A stretch of DNA of 64,000 nt from UBA6120 sp035361955 (GTDB lineage: Bacteria; Bacillota_I; Bacilli_A; RFN20; CAG-826): contig DAOSDC010000004.1 of the NCBI GenBank assembly GCA_035361955.1, positions 36,798-100,797 on the forward strand, read 5' to 3'. The notes beneath the pieces were generated by a model. It saw only the letters and a list, made by a program, of their open reading frames with translations. It had not been told where the DNA came from and searched no databases. Of this stretch, positions 35,890 through 44,305 are shown piece by piece. Within the stretch, counting starts at the first letter, position 1; each line of letters opens with the position of its first letter. The translations under genes were made by a program, and so were the position numbers.

Positions 35890-37110
35890 GTGGAACAAAA
35901 CATCATTAAAAGAGATGAGTATCTTAATCAATTAATCAAATGGAAAGACCATAAAATAATAAAGGTCATTACTGGAATTCGGCGTTGTGGAAAATCAACC
36001 CTACTATGTTCGATTTTTAGAAATTATCTATTGGAACAAGGAGTCACACCCGAGCAGATTATCGTTATTAATTTGGAACTTCTTGAAAATGAACATTTGT
36101 GTGATTATCGAAGTTTATATAACCACGTTATGACAAATGTCGTTCCTGATAAACGCAACTACGTGATGATTGATGAAGTCCAAAACGCGAACCAATTTCA
36201 AAAAGCTATCGATAGTTTGTCGTTGTTTGAAAGTATCGATTTATACATTACCGGATCAAACGCCTATTTGCTTTCAGGCGAGCTGGCCACATTGTTGTCG
36301 GGGCGTTATGTAACCATCGAAATGTTACCGTTGTCGTTGATCGAATTTGTCGGGACGCGTACTAAATCAACAAATATTGAGAGTCTCTACAGAGATTATG
36401 CTAGATGGGGTGGATTTCCTTTTGTCCGACAACTTAACGGGGATAGCGAACTCATAAATCAGTACCTCGATGGTTTATATAACACAATTATCAAAAAAGA
36501 CATTATTACAAGAAATAAAATATCAGATATCTTCGTTCTTGAAGATGTCATCAGATTTGTATTTGATAACATAGGAAACATCCTATCGTCAAAAAAAATT
36601 AGTGATTCACTGACGTCACACGGAAGAAAGGTTTCGCGACCAACAATCGACGCCTATCTTGGATATTTGATCAATAGTTATGCCATCAATAAAGTCGGCC
36701 GTTATGATATCAAAGGCAAAGAACATCTTAAATCACTGGAAAAATATTATGTGACAGATTTGGGTTTGAGAAATTATTTGTTGGGGTTTCGGGACATTGA
36801 CCGCGGTTATATTCTTGAAAACATCATCTACCTAGAGCTAAAACGACGCGGATTTGATGTATTCATCGGGAAATATGAGGATAAAGAAATTGATTTTATC
36901 GCTAACAACAACGACGGCGTTGTCTATATCCAGGTTGCCGAAACAATCAAAACCAAGGTCGTTTTAGAAAGAGAGTTAGCGCCACTGAAGGCAATAAAAA
37001 ACTTTCATCGTCGCGTCGTAATAACACTTGATTACGAGATTAATCAATCATTCGAAGGAATTAGGATTATTAATGCGCTTGAATGGCTAACGCGAAAAAT
37101 TGATTTTTAA
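35890..37110 (+). CDS. AAA ATPase of the DUF4143 family
   Basis: 406 residues from GTG 35890, which has GAGGAA 6 bases upstream; the ATG at 35860 lies before the predicted transcription start. Walker A is TGIRRCGKSTLL near residue 30 and Walker B is YVMIDEVQ near 95. The C-terminal half is the DUF4143 domain (YVTDLGLRNYLLG, ENIIYLELKRRGFDVFIGK, EIDFIANN), which has nuclease-like character. These ATPases are widespread, often solitary, and their role is unknown; links to antitoxin-like or mobile contexts are suspected. The base composition is more AT-rich than the neighbouring fab genes, so recent acquisition is possible. Confidence 0.88.
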   Translation: MEQNIIKRDEYLNQLIKWKDHKIIKVITGIRRCGKSTLLCSIFRNYLLEQGVTPEQIIVINLELLENEHLCDYRSLYNHVMTNVVPDKRNYVMIDEVQNANQFQKAIDSLSLFESIDLYITGSNAYLLSGELATLLSGRYVTIEMLPLSLIEFVGTRTKSTNIESLYRDYARWGGFPFVRQLNGDSELINQYLDGLYNTIIKKDIITRNKISDIFVLEDVIRFVFDNIGNILSSKKISDSLTSHGRKVSRPTIDAYLGYLINSYAINKVGRYDIKGKEHLKSLEKYYVTDLGLRNYLLGFRDIDRGYILENIIYLELKRRGFDVFIGKYEDKEIDFIANNNDGVVYIQVAETIKTKVVLERELAPLKAIKNFHRRVVITLDYEINQSFEGIRIINALEWLTRKIDF

Positions 37111-37169
37111 CACGCATTATATATGTACTTTCTCATTAATGAAAAGTAGTCAATATTAAAATAGCTTCT

Positions 37170-37199
37170 TTAACATTTCTGCATTATGCTTGCTATAAT
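37170..37199 (+). promoter_or_regulatory. Promoter of fabV
   Basis: TTAACA (37170-37175), 18-bp spacer and TATAAT (37194-37199) with an upstream TGC, an extended -10. The leader is about 40 bases. Confidence 0.65.
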
Positions 37200-37246
37200 G
37201 ACCACACCGATTGTCAACTGCACGATTTCACCTAGGAGACATATCC

Positions 37247-38419
37247 ATGGTCATTAAACCGATTATCCGTTCCAATGTTTTTCTAACAGCGCATCCAATC
37301 GGATGCTTTGAGCACGCCATGGAACAATTTTATGAAGCCAAACGCCTACCGTCATTTAAAGGACCAAAAGAAGTACTGATTATCGGAGGCTCGTCCGGTT
37401 ATGGCTTTGCTTCACGCGTCGCTTTGACTATTGCTGGTGGAGCCAACACCATTAATGTTTCATACGAATCCGGTCCTAAAGCAGAACGTTCAGGCACGGC
37501 CGGTTATTGGCACAACCTCGCATTTGAAAAACTAGTGAAAGATTTGCCCTCAATCCATCGCGATTTCCTCGGTGATGCGTTTTCTGCTCAAATGAAGCAA
37601 CAAGTCATCGAACATATGATTCAAACAGGACGAAAAATCGATTTAGTCATCTATTCGATTGCCGCAGGGGCGCGTTTTGATGAACAAAGACAAGAAACGA
37701 TTCGTTCACATATTAAGACAATCGGCGAACCCATCGTTGGTAAAACAATCGATATTGCGACGAAATCGGTGAAAGAAATAACTGTGACCGGCGGAACCGA
37801 ACAAGAAGTCAAAGACACCGTGTTCGTAATGGGCGGTAGCGATTGGGCTGATTGGATTCATCGATTAGACGACGCAGGTGTATTAGCCACAGGCGTTAAA
37901 ACGATTTCATACACCTATATCGGAAGCGATTCGACCGCGCGCATTTATCGCGATGGCACGATTGGACAAGCCAAAGAGCATTTAGAACAAACGGCGCTGG
38001 ATATGAACCCATTGCTACAGAAAAAATATCGAGGCGAAGCCTTAATATCTTCAAGCAAAGCCGTGGTCACCAAAGCCAGCGTCTTTATCCCCCAAATGCC
38101 GATTTATGTTTCATGCCTGATTGAGGTCATGAGCAAACATGGTGTCCACGAAGCGATTTTGGAACATAAATATCGTTTGTTTAAAGATATGGTTTATGGA
38201 GATAAAAGACTAGTTGATGATAAGGGCCGCATTAGAATTGATCACCAGGAAATGGACCCCTCGATACAACGGGAAGTAGTCAACATGATGAAAAATCTGA
38301 CTGACGAGCAACTGCTAGCGCTCGATGGTACCAAACGTTTCTTGAGCGAGTTTTATCAAATCCATGGCTTTGGATATCCAAACATCGATTACGAACAACC
38401 AGTCGTTATTGAAGAGTAA
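37247..38419 (+). CDS. fabV: Enoyl-ACP reductase FabV
   Basis: 390 residues from ATG 37247, preceded by TAGGAG; the frame upstream to 37211 is not needed. It opens with VIKPIIRSNVFLTAHPIGC, as FabV does. The dinucleotide loop is IIGGSSGYGFASR, and the catalytic Tyr-x8-Lys is IYRDGTIGQAK. It performs the last reduction of fatty-acid elongation, which the operon at 26999-35577 lacks, and is the only enoyl reductase visible. FabV enzymes are typically triclosan-tolerant. Confidence 0.95.
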   Translation: MVIKPIIRSNVFLTAHPIGCFEHAMEQFYEAKRLPSFKGPKEVLIIGGSSGYGFASRVALTIAGGANTINVSYESGPKAERSGTAGYWHNLAFEKLVKDLPSIHRDFLGDAFSAQMKQQVIEHMIQTGRKIDLVIYSIAAGARFDEQRQETIRSHIKTIGEPIVGKTIDIATKSVKEITVTGGTEQEVKDTVFVMGGSDWADWIHRLDDAGVLATGVKTISYTYIGSDSTARIYRDGTIGQAKEHLEQTALDMNPLLQKKYRGEALISSSKAVVTKASVFIPQMPIYVSCLIEVMSKHGVHEAILEHKYRLFKDMVYGDKRLVDDKGRIRIDHQEMDPSIQREVVNMMKNLTDEQLLALDGTKRFLSEFYQIHGFGYPNIDYEQPVVIEE

Positions 38420-38475
38420 CATTGCCTTTTACAAATTAACTATCTGATAGTGTTTCCTTTTCATGGCGACATTTT

Positions 38476-38481
38476 TAAAAT
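38476..38481 (+). promoter_or_regulatory. Possible -10 element for a leaderless transcript
   Basis: TAAAAT ends 6 bases before the ATG at 38488 and there is no ribosome site between. The -35 is not convincing. Confidence 0.35.
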
Positions 38482-38487
38482 ATAGCC

Positions 38488-38934
38488 ATGAGTATTCATC
38501 CCGATTTAATCGCTCCTTGTGGCATGAACTGCGCGTTATGCGTGGCCTATCAGTTTCGTGAAAAAGATTTAAACAAACTTGGGTATCATCGAACCTATTG
38601 TCCGGGATGTATTTCCCGAGGAAAACATTGTACTTTCACTGGTGGTCTTTGCGAGCAACTAGCTAACGGCACGATTCGGTTTTGCCATGAGTGCGAGTTA
38701 TTTCCCTGTCCGAGGCTAAAACGACTCGACAAGCGTTACCGGACCAAATATGACATGAGCATGATTGCCAATCAACAGATGATGAAAGAGCAAGGCATCC
38801 AAGCCTTCCTTGCTAGCCAAGAAGCCAAATGGTCGTGTCCAACATGTGGCGATATCATTTGCACACACATGCACATGTGCTTGGAATGCAATCGGCAGCG
38901 ACTTAACAAGAAGACTACTAGACACACAGGCTGA
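38488..38934 (+). CDS. DUF3795 family Cys-rich protein
   Basis: 148 residues with many Cys: APCGMNCALCVAY, CPGCISRGKHC, CHECELFPCPRL and CPTCGDIICTHMHMCLEC. The pattern matches DUF3795 proteins, which likely bind zinc or an iron-sulfur cluster. The function is unknown. It follows fabV by 68 bp and probably has its own start; a terminator lies downstream at 39017. Confidence 0.82.
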   Translation: MSIHPDLIAPCGMNCALCVAYQFREKDLNKLGYHRTYCPGCISRGKHCTFTGGLCEQLANGTIRFCHECELFPCPRLKRLDKRYRTKYDMSMIANQQMMKEQGIQAFLASQEAKWSCPTCGDIICTHMHMCLECNRQRLNKKTTRHTG

Positions 38935-39016
38935 TTCCAAATAAGCCCAATCCCATTAAAAGATTATGGGCAAGATGCGCTTGTGGATATGACAAAACGA
39001 AAACAATTGATATTTG

Positions 39017-39055
39017 AAGGGTTTATCGAATATTTACGATGAAAGCCCTTTTTCT
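39017..39055 (+). terminator. Rho-independent terminator
   Basis: AAGGGTTTATCG pairs with CGATGAAAGCCCTT over an 8-base loop, with a two-base bulge, then TTTCTTG. It ends the fabV/DUF3795 transcription. The stretch 38935-39016 before it holds only a weak hairpin. Confidence 0.7.
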
Positions 39056-39086
39056 TGTTGAAATAACAAATCGCGATAAATAATGC

Positions 39087-39114
39087 TTGACTCAAACTGG
39101 TCATCACCTAAAAT
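39087..39114 (+). promoter_or_regulatory. Promoter of the T-box-controlled gene
   Basis: -35 TTGACT (39087-39092), 16-bp spacer, -10 TAAAAT (39109-39114). Transcription would start near 39121, just before stem I of the T-box. Confidence 0.6.
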
Positions 39115-39120
39115 TAGGAG

Positions 39121-39390
39121 TAATCACATAACAAAAGACCGTGATGAAGAGATGCGTGAATTGTGGGCAATAGAGAGTTTGCGGTTGGTGGAAGCAAACA
39201 CCGAGAGTTAACGATATACACTTCGGAGTCAGGCGCCGAACGAGTTAGTAGGCCGCCTCGGAATCCTCCCGTTAGCGAGGCTAGAGTTGTAAGACTCGAT
39301 AAGCGATGGAAAATCCATAATCAGGGTGGTACCACGGAATCTCGCAAGGTTTTCGTCCCTACATGAGTGAAGGGCGGAAATCTTTTTATT
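39121..39390 (+). ncRNA. T-box leader, probable tRNA-Tyr specifier, with terminator
   Basis: Stem I has the GA-motif region at its base (GACCGTGATGAAG pairing with CTTCGGAGTC), AGAGAG at 39172-39177 and the distal GGTGGAAG at 39187-39194. On the 3' side of stem I, ACGATATACACTTC forms the specifier loop; TAC (39217-39219) followed by A fits tyrosine. The conserved T-box AGGGTGGTACCACGG is at 39323-39337. The terminator stem is 39350-39360 with 39371-39380 (one bulged U), then TCTTTTTATT. Uncharged tRNA should favour the antiterminator and expression of the downstream lyase. The specifier reading is by hand-folding. Confidence 0.9.
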
Positions 39391-39417
39391 TACTCCCTTC
39401 AAAACGAAAGGAGCATT

Positions 39418-40860
39418 ATGCCACAATTAGCCCGTTACAAAGTCGCGCCGTTTCCACTGGAAATGCATAAAGCGCGCATCGTTCAAAAACTGAATTTGCT
39501 ACCACTTGAAGATCGCTTAAAAGCGATACAGGAAGCAGGCAATAACACGTTTCTGCTCAAAAATCGCGATGTGTTTCTTGACATGCTAACCGATAGCGGC
39601 ACTAACGCCATGAGCGACCGTCAACTCGCGGCGATGACGCTGGCCGATGATTCTTACGCTGGTAGTGAAACGTTTTTCCGCCTCGAGGCGATGCTACAAA
39701 AATTCTTCGGGATGCCCTACTTTTTACCAGCGCACCAAGGACGCGCCTGTGAACACATACTGGCTAAAGTATTCGTCAAACCAGGCGATGTCGCTGTCAT
39801 GAACTATCATTTCACGACGACGAAAGCCCATATCATGGAAATGGGCGGGACGGTCATCGAATGTCATCTTGACGAAGCAATCGAATCCGAATCCACGCAT
39901 CCATTTAAAGGCGATATGGATCTTGAAAAACTGCAAGATGTTATTGCCAGTAATCGCATTTCGTTCGTCAGAATTGAACTTGGAACAAATTTGATTGGTG
40001 GCCAACCCATCTCGTTAACCAACATCGAAGCCGTTAGTAAGATGTGCAAGAAACACAACTTATTGCTAATCATGGATGCCAGCTTATTGAGTGATAACTT
40101 ATTCTTCAATAAAACCAGGGAAAAACGTTGCCAAAGCATGTCGATTCACGAGATCAATTTAGCAATTTCTCGATGTGCGGATATCATCTATTTTTCGGCA
40201 AGAAAACTAGGTAGCGCTCGCGGTGGCGGCCTTGTAATGAGGGATAAATCGCTATTCGATAAAATGAAAAATCTCGTGCCACTCTATGAAGGTTTCTTGA
40301 CTTACGGGGGCATGTCGGTTCGCGAAATGGAGGCATTGACGATTGGTCTTGAAGAAACGCTTGATCAAGATGTCATTTCACAAGGTCCGCAATTCATACA
40401 AGCATTCGCCGATATGTTAATAAAGCACAAGGTGCCGATTGTTACTCCGGCGGGTGGTCTTGGAGTTCATATTGACGCTAGGGCATTTTTATCTCATGTA
40501 CCGGGAGAACAATATCCGGCTGGGGGACTAGCGGCCGCCATCTATATCGTATCCGGTGCCCGTGGTATGGAGCGCGGTACGATTTCAGAAACGCGCAATC
40601 CCGATGGAAGCGACCACATCGCCAGCATGGAACTCGTGCGGTTGGCACTACCTCGCCGCGTCTTCTCGCTCTCGCATATTACATATATCGTCGATCGCCT
40701 GATTTGGCTGTTTGAAAATCGCCATCTAATTGGTGGCTTAACGTTTATTGAAGAACCGCAAATAATGCGTTTCTTCATGGGAAGACTGGCGCCGATTGGT
40801 GATTGGCAAGAAAAATTGACCGCTAAATTTCGCGCGGATTTTGGAAATGATGCAATTTAG
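39418..40860 (+). CDS. tpl: Tyrosine phenol-lyase-like PLP enzyme (beta-eliminating lyase)
   Basis: 480 residues from ATG 39418 with AAAGGAG upstream. It belongs to the tryptophanase/tyrosine phenol-lyase family. The PLP lysine is Lys263 in SARKLGSARGGG, the phosphate-binding HQGR is 106-109, and Asp220 faces the pyridine ring. Sites that separate the two enzymes are of the tyrosine type: YAGSE (80-84), HFTTT (131-135), MERG (384-387, Arg386) and VRLALPRRV. Two positions differ from known lyases: the Arg after the ring Asp is replaced (DASLLSDN), and the residue before Lys263 is Arg instead of Lys. The family reaction is tyrosine to phenol, pyruvate and ammonia, reversibly. Control by the T-box leader is unusual for a catabolic enzyme. 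Confidence 0.85.
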   Translation: MPQLARYKVAPFPLEMHKARIVQKLNLLPLEDRLKAIQEAGNNTFLLKNRDVFLDMLTDSGTNAMSDRQLAAMTLADDSYAGSETFFRLEAMLQKFFGMPYFLPAHQGRACEHILAKVFVKPGDVAVMNYHFTTTKAHIMEMGGTVIECHLDEAIESESTHPFKGDMDLEKLQDVIASNRISFVRIELGTNLIGGQPISLTNIEAVSKMCKKHNLLLIMDASLLSDNLFFNKTREKRCQSMSIHEINLAISRCADIIYFSARKLGSARGGGLVMRDKSLFDKMKNLVPLYEGFLTYGGMSVREMEALTIGLEETLDQDVISQGPQFIQAFADMLIKHKVPIVTPAGGLGVHIDARAFLSHVPGEQYPAGGLAAAIYIVSGARGMERGTISETRNPDGSDHIASMELVRLALPRRVFSLSHITYIVDRLIWLFENRHLIGGLTFIEEPQIMRFFMGRLAPIGDWQEKLTAKFRADFGNDAI

Positions 40861-40866
40861 AATATA

Positions 40867-42126
40867 TCAATGAGTATGTTTTCGATGGAATTTTAGAGGG
40901 AAATTTTGAGCGATAACGACAACGATACCGGCGACAAGCCCGGCCGTAAAACCATTGTTATATAAATCAAAACCGCCCTGTAGCGCTAGTGCATAAGGCG
41001 AGATTAACAAATGCAGGAAGCCTGCCAATAGACCATAAATGATGCCAAACTTTCCAGCCACAGGTGCTAGCGCAGTTACAAAGAATATCGCGATGCTCGG
41101 ACCCAAATTTGTAATTGAGAAACCAGGAATCAATGATGCCAACAACAATCCGGCGATGACCGGTGTCGAGTTTTGGATATGTTTGCCATAGCTTCCAAAA
41201 CCAATTAACGTGAACATCGCGGCAATCATCGGTCCAGATATTTTAAGATTTAAAGATAAAATGATGATTAAACTAAAGACACCCAAACTGCCGATGTTGA
41301 ATAGTGTCGTCGCAAAGCCATACTCCTTGACATAATCACTTGGCAAATTTCCTGGACTTTGTAGTAAGCGAAGCCATGATTTAAAGACGTTCTTGTTCAG
41401 GAAGAATGCGGCAATCATCAATAATAGGGAAATGACTAAAAGCGACCAAAACAATATCGAGTGATAGGCTTCGGTCGTCATTGGGGTAACCGTTAGCGTG
41501 ACATTAAAGGCGCGTAACAAACTGGCAAACACCATGGCAATGAATCCAAGGCCAAAACCAGTGTTATAAAGATTGTAGCCTTGATGGAATTTACCGACGA
41601 TGGAGACAACCATTGGTGTCAAGAAACCGGCGATAATCCCAGCTAATATGCCAAGTGGTAGACTCGCCCATAGCGGCAGTCCCGGAATTCCAAACGCGAT
41701 GAAACTAGCCAAAGGAGCGATACCTGAAGAAAAAAGGAAGGTTCCAGTATATTGATTAAGTTGCTGCCGTTTGATGCGCACGTATAAAAAGAAGCCAAGC
41801 CAAACAGGCAAAAAATTCCAGATATTTTTACCAAAGAAAGCGAAGCCGGCGATCGTTAAGACACCAGCGATGGATACGCCTGAAAAATTGGCCTTGATTA
41901 GTCGCAAAGCGAATATCGACATCCAAGTCGTGATCCACACGTTTAATAGCGTACCGGCAAAGCCACCGACACCAAGATAATCAGTCACTAAAAGCGAGGG
42001 ATGAATCTGGATCGCCCAAAAGCCTTGAATTGTCGCTAGAAACGGAGCGGACAATAAAATGATTAGCGCTCCCGTAAGCGCTAATGAGAGTAGAACCGTG
42101 GATTTGATTTTAATAGCGGGAAACAT
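40867..42126 (-). CDS. DUF1576 family integral membrane protein
   Basis: 419 residues from ATG 42126, which is 9 bases after a perfect -10; a frame reaching 42237 would place the promoter inside the gene and adds an odd N-terminus. About 10-12 transmembrane helices in two similar halves, each with a Gly-rich block: YNTGFGLGFIAMVFASLLRA and LYNNGFTAGLVAGIVVVIAQ. DUF1576 proteins are predicted transporters of unknown substrate. It converges on the lyase gene with 6 bp between stops and no clear terminator. Confidence 0.85.
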   Translation of the reverse strand: MFPAIKIKSTVLLSLALTGALIILLSAPFLATIQGFWAIQIHPSLLVTDYLGVGGFAGTLLNVWITTWMSIFALRLIKANFSGVSIAGVLTIAGFAFFGKNIWNFLPVWLGFFLYVRIKRQQLNQYTGTFLFSSGIAPLASFIAFGIPGLPLWASLPLGILAGIIAGFLTPMVVSIVGKFHQGYNLYNTGFGLGFIAMVFASLLRAFNVTLTVTPMTTEAYHSILFWSLLVISLLLMIAAFFLNKNVFKSWLRLLQSPGNLPSDYVKEYGFATTLFNIGSLGVFSLIIILSLNLKISGPMIAAMFTLIGFGSYGKHIQNSTPVIAGLLLASLIPGFSITNLGPSIAIFFVTALAPVAGKFGIIYGLLAGFLHLLISPYALALQGGFDLYNNGFTAGLVAGIVVVIAQNFPLKFHRKHTH

Positions 42127-42135
42127 ACAAGCATA

Positions 42136-42165
42136 ATTATATTCAAATGAATCTTTTCTTGTTAA
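42136..42165 (-). promoter_or_regulatory. Promoter of the DUF1576 gene, near-leaderless
   Basis: On the minus strand TTAACA (42165-42160), 18-bp spacer and TATAAT (42141-42136). The ATG begins 10 bases after the hexamer and has no ribosome site, so the leader is 0-3 bases. Confidence 0.6.
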
Positions 42166-42266
42166 CAAAATAATAATCAAATCGATTGGGAGCAACAATG
42201 TCATGACGTTTGTCCACTGACAATAGCAAGAAAACATCCAAAATCAAATCATTTCTTCTACTTTTA

Positions 42267-42348
42267 ATAAAGCGCTTACAAATATTGTCGTCTTGGGCTT
42301 TACAAGTCGTTATGTCAATGCTATTTTGTAATTAGTAAACCGCTTTAC
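42267..42348 (+). promoter_or_regulatory. Promoter with two LacI/cre-type operators before rbsK
   Basis: -35 TTTACA (42299-42304), 17-bp spacer, extended -10 TGCTATTTT (hexamer 42322-42327). A pseudo-palindrome GTAAACCGCTTTAC (42335-42348) covers the start of transcription, and a second site with the half GCTTACA lies at 42267-42280 around AAGCGCTT. Both have the central CG typical of LacI-family operators and resemble CcpA cre sites. The regulator encoded at 43279 is the natural candidate. Confidence 0.6.
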
Positions 42349-42368
42349 CAAAAACCATAGAGGGAAAT

Positions 42369-43286
42369 ATGAGCAATATTTATGTCCTGGGAAGCGTGAA
42401 TATGGATCTGGTCATCCATGCACGGAAGATGCCACGGTCGGGCGAAACCCTGCTCGGTTCTTCCTTTTTGATGAATCCGGGTGGTAAAGGCGCCAACCAA
42501 GCCGTCGCCGTGTCATTGTCCGGCGGACATTCTAAGTTCATTGGGGCGGTTGGCAAGGCGTTTGGCCAAGATTTGCTGGATGCCCTTAACGCGTACCATG
42601 TCGACGTTTCCAATATCAAGAAACACGATGACCTCTCAAGCGGCGTCGCCGTGATTTTGCTAAGCGAAGACGATAACCGGATTATCGTTGATGCGGGCGC
42701 GAACGGGCGCGTTGATTACGCGCTTGTCGAACAAGCATTGGGCGATGCCGAAAAAGGCGACTATTTACTGGCGCAGTTAGAAGTTCCCATCCCAACGATC
42801 ATCGAGGCCTTTAAACTAGCCAAAGCAAAAGGCCTGATCACATGTTTGAACACGGCTCCAGCCGCCAACCTCCCAGATGAAGCATTTGCGTACATCGATT
42901 ACATTTGCCTCAATCAAGTGGAAACGCAATTTTACACCGGCGTGGAACCGAGCGATAACTACATGGCGAAGCTAGCCGGATTGCACCTACTTTCAAAAGG
43001 CGTCAAGCACGTGGTGATTACGATGGGTGAACGCGGCGCGTTTTATGTCAACAACAAAAGCAACCAATTCGTCAAAAGTCATCACGTCAAGACCGTGGAC
43101 ACGACGGCGGCGGGAGATACCTACATCGGCAGTTTCTTGGCTTGTTTATGCCAAGGCCAATCAGTCACTGAAGCGATGGAGTTTGCCGCGGCCGCGGCCG
43201 CTATTTGCGTGACCCGTACCGGCGCCCAACAATCGATTCCCACAAAAGCGGAAACACTAGATTTCGTGAGGACGCACCATGGCTAA
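42369..43286 (+). CDS. rbsK: Ribokinase
   Basis: 305 residues, PfkB family. NPGGKGANQAVA near residue 38 and DTTAAGDTYIGSF near 240 (catalytic Asp) are characteristic of RbsK, as is TRTGAQQSIP at the end. It phosphorylates ribose to ribose-5-phosphate. GAGGG precedes the ATG. First gene of the operon; its end overlaps the LacI gene by 8 bp. With the nucleoside hydrolase it suggests ribose salvage. Confidence 0.92.
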   Translation: MSNIYVLGSVNMDLVIHARKMPRSGETLLGSSFLMNPGGKGANQAVAVSLSGGHSKFIGAVGKAFGQDLLDALNAYHVDVSNIKKHDDLSSGVAVILLSEDDNRIIVDAGANGRVDYALVEQALGDAEKGDYLLAQLEVPIPTIIEAFKLAKAKGLITCLNTAPAANLPDEAFAYIDYICLNQVETQFYTGVEPSDNYMAKLAGLHLLSKGVKHVVITMGERGAFYVNNKSNQFVKSHHVKTVDTTAAGDTYIGSFLACLCQGQSVTEAMEFAAAAAAICVTRTGAQQSIPTKAETLDFVRTHHG

Positions 43287-44304
43287 GAAGATCGTTACCA
43301 TCAAAGACATCGCTGAGCGATGTGGTGTCTCGCAAACAACGGTTTCGCTGGTGCTCAACGACCGTGAAAATACGATTTCTGTCGCCACCAAGGAAAAAAT
43401 CATGCGCGTCGCCAAAGAGTGCGACTATCATCCTAACGGCATTGCCCGCTCATTAGCGATGCGCAAATCGAACACAATCGGCGTCATCGTTCCCGACATT
43501 AGTAATAGTTTCTTCTCCGAATCGGTCAAAAGCATTCAAATTGAACTTGATCGTTATGGGTATACGATGCTTCTTTGCAACACCGAAGAAAAATACGAAA
43601 ACGACATCAAATACATCAAGTTATTGGCCAATCGGCAAGTCGATGGATTAATTCTGACGATGTCTGCCGAATCGCTGACTAACGGCAATTGGGCTGAAAT
43701 TAAAGATATGTTGTTTACTTTCAAAATACCGACGGTTTTATATGACCGTTATTATCCAGGCGATGAACCAAAGGTATTTGTCGATAACGCCAAAGGCGCC
43801 TATGAGCTAACCAAATATTTAATTGAAAAAGGTCATCGCGACATCGGATTGATTACCGGTCCCGTTAACTTAATAAGTTCCAAAGGACGGTTTGAAGGCG
43901 TGCTCAAAGCACTTAAGGAAGCTGGATTAAGCCTTAATGAAAACCATGTCGTGCACGCCAACTATGATGTCGAATCGGGCCGCAAAGGTGCGAAAGCGTT
44001 ATTTGGACATGTCAGTGCCATTTTCGCTTTTAACGACATGCAAGCCTATGGCGTCCTAGAAGCCGCCCGCGAACTCGGCATTTCGATTCCTAGCGACGTG
44101 AGTCTTGCCGGCTTCGACGATATTTTCTATTCCAATGTGCTCGACATCCCTCTGACAACAGTCAGTCAACCCATCGGTGAGATGAGCAAAGAGCTGTGCG
44201 CCCTCCTAATCCGGGCCATTGATGGCAAAGAAGATGTCCATGATGAAATTAGCATTCCTGGCAAACTCGTCAAACGCTACAGCGTCAAAACGGTGAAAAG
44301 ATAA
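43279..44304 (+). CDS. LacI-family transcriptional regulator of the ribose/nucleoside operon
   Basis: 341 residues. The helix-turn-helix is VTIKDIAERCGVSQTTVSLVLND, and a canonical hinge helix is present (HPNGIARSLAMRKSNTIGV). The sugar-binding domain has GLITGPVNLISSKGRFEGV and DVSLAGFDDIFYSNVL. It probably represses its own operon at the two operators near 42267 and 42335. Overlaps rbsK and is 1 bp from the permease gene. Confidence 0.92.
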   Translation: MAKKIVTIKDIAERCGVSQTTVSLVLNDRENTISVATKEKIMRVAKECDYHPNGIARSLAMRKSNTIGVIVPDISNSFFSESVKSIQIELDRYGYTMLLCNTEEKYENDIKYIKLLANRQVDGLILTMSAESLTNGNWAEIKDMLFTFKIPTVLYDRYYPGDEPKVFVDNAKGAYELTKYLIEKGHRDIGLITGPVNLISSKGRFEGVLKALKEAGLSLNENHVVHANYDVESGRKGAKALFGHVSAIFAFNDMQAYGVLEAARELGISIPSDVSLAGFDDIFYSNVLDIPLTTVSQPIGEMSKELCALLIRAIDGKEDVHDEISIPGKLVKRYSVKTVKR

Positions 44305-44305
44305 C

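Noticed and set aside
38945..38971. Hairpin GCCCA...TGGGC after the DUF3795 gene
   Set aside because: Short, bulged and with no T run; the better terminator is at 39017-39055.
42127..42237. N-terminal extension of the DUF1576 protein
   Set aside because: It would place a strong promoter inside the gene and make the protein longer than usual for the family.
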